Part shown: positions 61,629 through 64,000 of the stretch, piece by piece
Layout of the letters: every line of letters starts with the position of its first letter
Position numbering within the stretch: position 1 is the stretch's first letter
Source: Varroa destructor
Taxonomy: Eukaryota > Arthropoda > Arachnida > Mesostigmata > Varroidae
Direction: 5' to 3'
NCBI RefSeq assembly: GCF_002443255.2
Contig: NW_019211457.1
Coordinates: 25,077,377-25,141,376, forward strand
Length of the DNA: 64,000 nucleotides
Notes under the pieces: model-generated
What the model was told of the DNA's origin: nothing
The model's input: only the letters and a program-made list of their open reading frames with translations
Databases searched by the model: none
Position numbers and translations under genes: made by a program

Positions 61629-64000
61629 CACAGGAGGAGAAAACGTTACGTAGTGCTATTTCAAATCGCAAAGTAACTGTGAGACGACGTATCATACTGT
61701 TGCTATCCATTTTGTCAGACATATAAACGTACGTAGAAAAGACTTTTTCATATTTTGTATTTCTCGGCACAACGAATCCCTAAAGATAACAAGCCGTCAA
61801 GATCACTCAAGGTTTAACCAACTGTTCTGATAACATTGCTTGTAGAGGATACGAATGCAGGGGGTAGACGGCACGATAAACAAATTAACTAATAAACAAT
61901 TTTCGTTATTATCGTTAACCTGGTGAGCACCTGAAGGGTGAACTAAAGAGGCGTAGTTTTTCGTGGCCGCTACAAGTACCGACAAAGAAAGAGCGAATTC
62001 TGTGTGTGTGTATGGTTGATGCCTATAATCGTGACAACAAACTATACGGATCTAAATCTTTATTTCTGTCCTTTTGCTACCTTGGAATTAATCATCAGCG
62101 CTTCATATATGGCTCAAGACGTCCTTTTTTCTAATTTGACAATTAGAAAATGTATCGTCACTTCCAATCCAATCGGTTTCTGGTTCTCTGTTATATGTTA
62201 TGCTATAATTGAAAGAAAAAAAAAGTGTCTAACGCACAGTAGAAAATCACTTTCTGCTAATCGAAAACGCTTGACATACTTCATTTTCCATGATCGAGGC
62301 GCAGTGGCCTACTAAACTTAGAGTTGATCTAAGTCTAAATTTAAAACGGACCTAGGCATGTCCTACGTTACGCTAAGTGGGGCCCGACGGCAATACCAGA
62401 CGTTTACTCAAAACTCACTATAATTTCGTTTGAAGTTTAGCCACTATAATATCTGTTCCCACGATGCTGCGAAGGCAGTCTGTTTGCCTTGTTTCTCTTA
62501 AACATAGGACAGTGTGAATATTGAAGCCTAAACCTGGTGTCGCCTTCGAAGTCAGCCGCAGTCGCCTGTCCCGGACGCAAAACTCGAACCGTCTACTGAA
62601 TCTCATAATCTCTACTTGATATTTGCTCTGCAATTAACGAGCAAACGCCACAATATCTACTTGTGGTCGAAATTTTGTTGTTATAAGACGACATGTCTCT
62701 ATGTGGTCGCCAATTTAAGCTGTACTGTTTGTCTATGTACACGGTCGCAATATGCATTGATGAACCATCGCGAGGAAGCCAATAGGGAAAATATAGCCAA
62801 ACGATATATGGTGGCTACTGATAAAAGCCGTTATTATATGCAACGTGGAACTATATTTCGTCGGCGGCGGCGTAGGTGGCGGCGTAGTCGACTTTGGCCC
62901 TTGCTGACAGCAATGACACGAATAGGATATTGGATTAGCGTTCGACCTGTTACATCCAGCGTATGCTCGTAGAAGTAAGATGCGGCGTGCTTTTGAGGGT
63001 TAGTATATGGGGTAATGAAACGTCTGATGCTTTTATAACTCATGGCGCTACGGAGAGACTTTAACTAGTTGCCGTTTTATCGTTCGGCGCATTTGAATGG
63101 ATCTCTCGTTTCTCTATAAACAGGCGCTTTCGCCAACGTTGTCCAAAGTTACTGAGCTCCTCAGTCTATTATGATTATTGATTCGGTTTGCCTCGAGCAA
63201 CGACCTGCCCTACCTAGATAGGTATCGGTGTAGTTTGTATAAACGAAGCACCCTGTACGTTAGCTCTACGATACATATTATAGTGACACGATCGAACGCT
63301 GCTTTACAGGGCTTTGCACTATTGTTCACGGGAACGACGCTTATTATGTTTTACATATAAGAATATAAAAGCAGAACGAAAGGGGCGCAGAGGCTTTACA
63401 GATGGTATTGGGTTGTCGATTAAAGAAAACGTCGCTGTAAAAATAACCAGTAACTCAGAGTTAACGGCTGACTACTAAGTATGGTAATTTAAGCTTCTTG
63501 AGAACAATTCACAGCTGTCAAGAGCAGCATACCGCAAAAAAAAAGTTATCCTCAACAGTACATATGTGCATTACGGAATTATCTATTTCGTTTTAGAGAT
63601 TACTTGGAAGCACAGTTTCGGGCGCTTTCTAGCGCCATCTATTAAACTACTATTGTACACCACTCTATATTATTATTATTATCCCACAAAATATCTTAAC
63701 ACACAAAAGACGATATACGAAAAATTAACTGAAATAGTAGATGGCAACAATTGACGTAGTTTCATCAATCTACGGAAAGTGTGCCGCTCTTCTCGCTTGT
63801 TTTTTGTATTGGGATTATGGAAGGCCATTTGGATTTGTCTAAAACGAACCCGTGAAAAGGGTTCATTTGAAAGGGAAAGACGCTAGAGCGCATTCAAACA
63901 TCTTCAGAATGGATGCAACCGCCTCTGGAAATTGGCAAAACTATCGATTAATCATCTACTAGAACTGGGATTGCCGTTCTATGAACAAAAGATTAATTAG
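61629..64000. other. AT-rich unique DNA with an imperfect GGC repeat
   Basis: Imperfect GGC triplets at 62861-62885 are the only GC-rich patch. Plus-strand frames of 103-118 codons at 62004-62315 and 62616-62972 have no recognisable motif and are within chance length. A short TAT repeat is at 63668-63681. Confidence 0.4.

Noticed and set aside
1..64000. Many open frames of 60-138 codons on both strands
   Set aside because: Their number and length are close to a random expectation for this composition, most begin at non-ATG codons, and opposite-strand frames overlap. Only a few with extra support are listed, at low confidence.
1..64000. CRISPR arrays, bacterial operons, ribosome binding sites, rRNA genes
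   Set aside because: None present. The sequence has eukaryotic character.

Overview
This looks like a 64 kb piece of a nuclear genome from a metazoan, most likely an arthropod. A parasitiform mite or another chelicerate would fit, but nothing in the sequence fixes the taxon. The evidence is the AT-leaning unique sequence (about 60% AT by eye), mono- to tetranucleotide microsatellites, decayed Tc1/mariner transposases, tRNA-like short interspersed remnants, and the absence of operon-like coding. There are no long open frames. The number of open frames of 100 codons or more (about 17) is close to what I estimate for random sequence of this composition. The window is therefore best read as intergenic and/or intronic DNA with a few gene-start-like blocks.

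Layout. About 1-6.9 kb: unique AT-leaning DNA with a 23-nt C run, a TAG microsatellite and a short Tc1-type transposase fragment (4.68-4.81 kb). About 6.9-10.1 kb: a CpG-rich block with GCC-triplet repeats and two X-box-like (RFX-type) palindromes. About 10.1-16.2 kb: AT-rich, with a decayed mariner-like transposase on the minus strand (12.97-13.48 kb). About 16.2-19.2 kb: a second CpG-rich block with a pyrimidine tract, a CAG repeat, a third X-box-like site and possible splice donors. About 19.2-22.5 kb: unique sequence, one copy of a GC-rich interspersed repeat, a TA repeat and a tRNA-like remnant. About 22.5-24.7 kb: a third CpG-rich block with an NRF-1-type palindrome. About 24.7-37.4 kb: AT-rich, gene-poor, with a (TCTG)15 array. 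About 37.4-42.6 kb: a tRNA-like remnant, the second copy of the interspersed repeat, a foldback around TA microsatellites, and the longest open frame (42.0-42.5 kb). About 43-54 kb: moderately GC-richer DNA with a few uncharacterised open frames and three near-perfect hairpins clustered within 1.3 kb. About 54-64 kb: AT-rich, with two more tRNA-like remnants and otherwise nothing recognisable.

I could not recognise any intact host gene. The three CpG-rich, triplet-repeat-bearing blocks are the best candidates for promoters or 5' noncoding exons of genes whose coding exons lie elsewhere. The open frames listed as CDS are low-confidence candidates only. The firmest calls are the simple repeats, the mariner-like fossil and the perfect hairpins.
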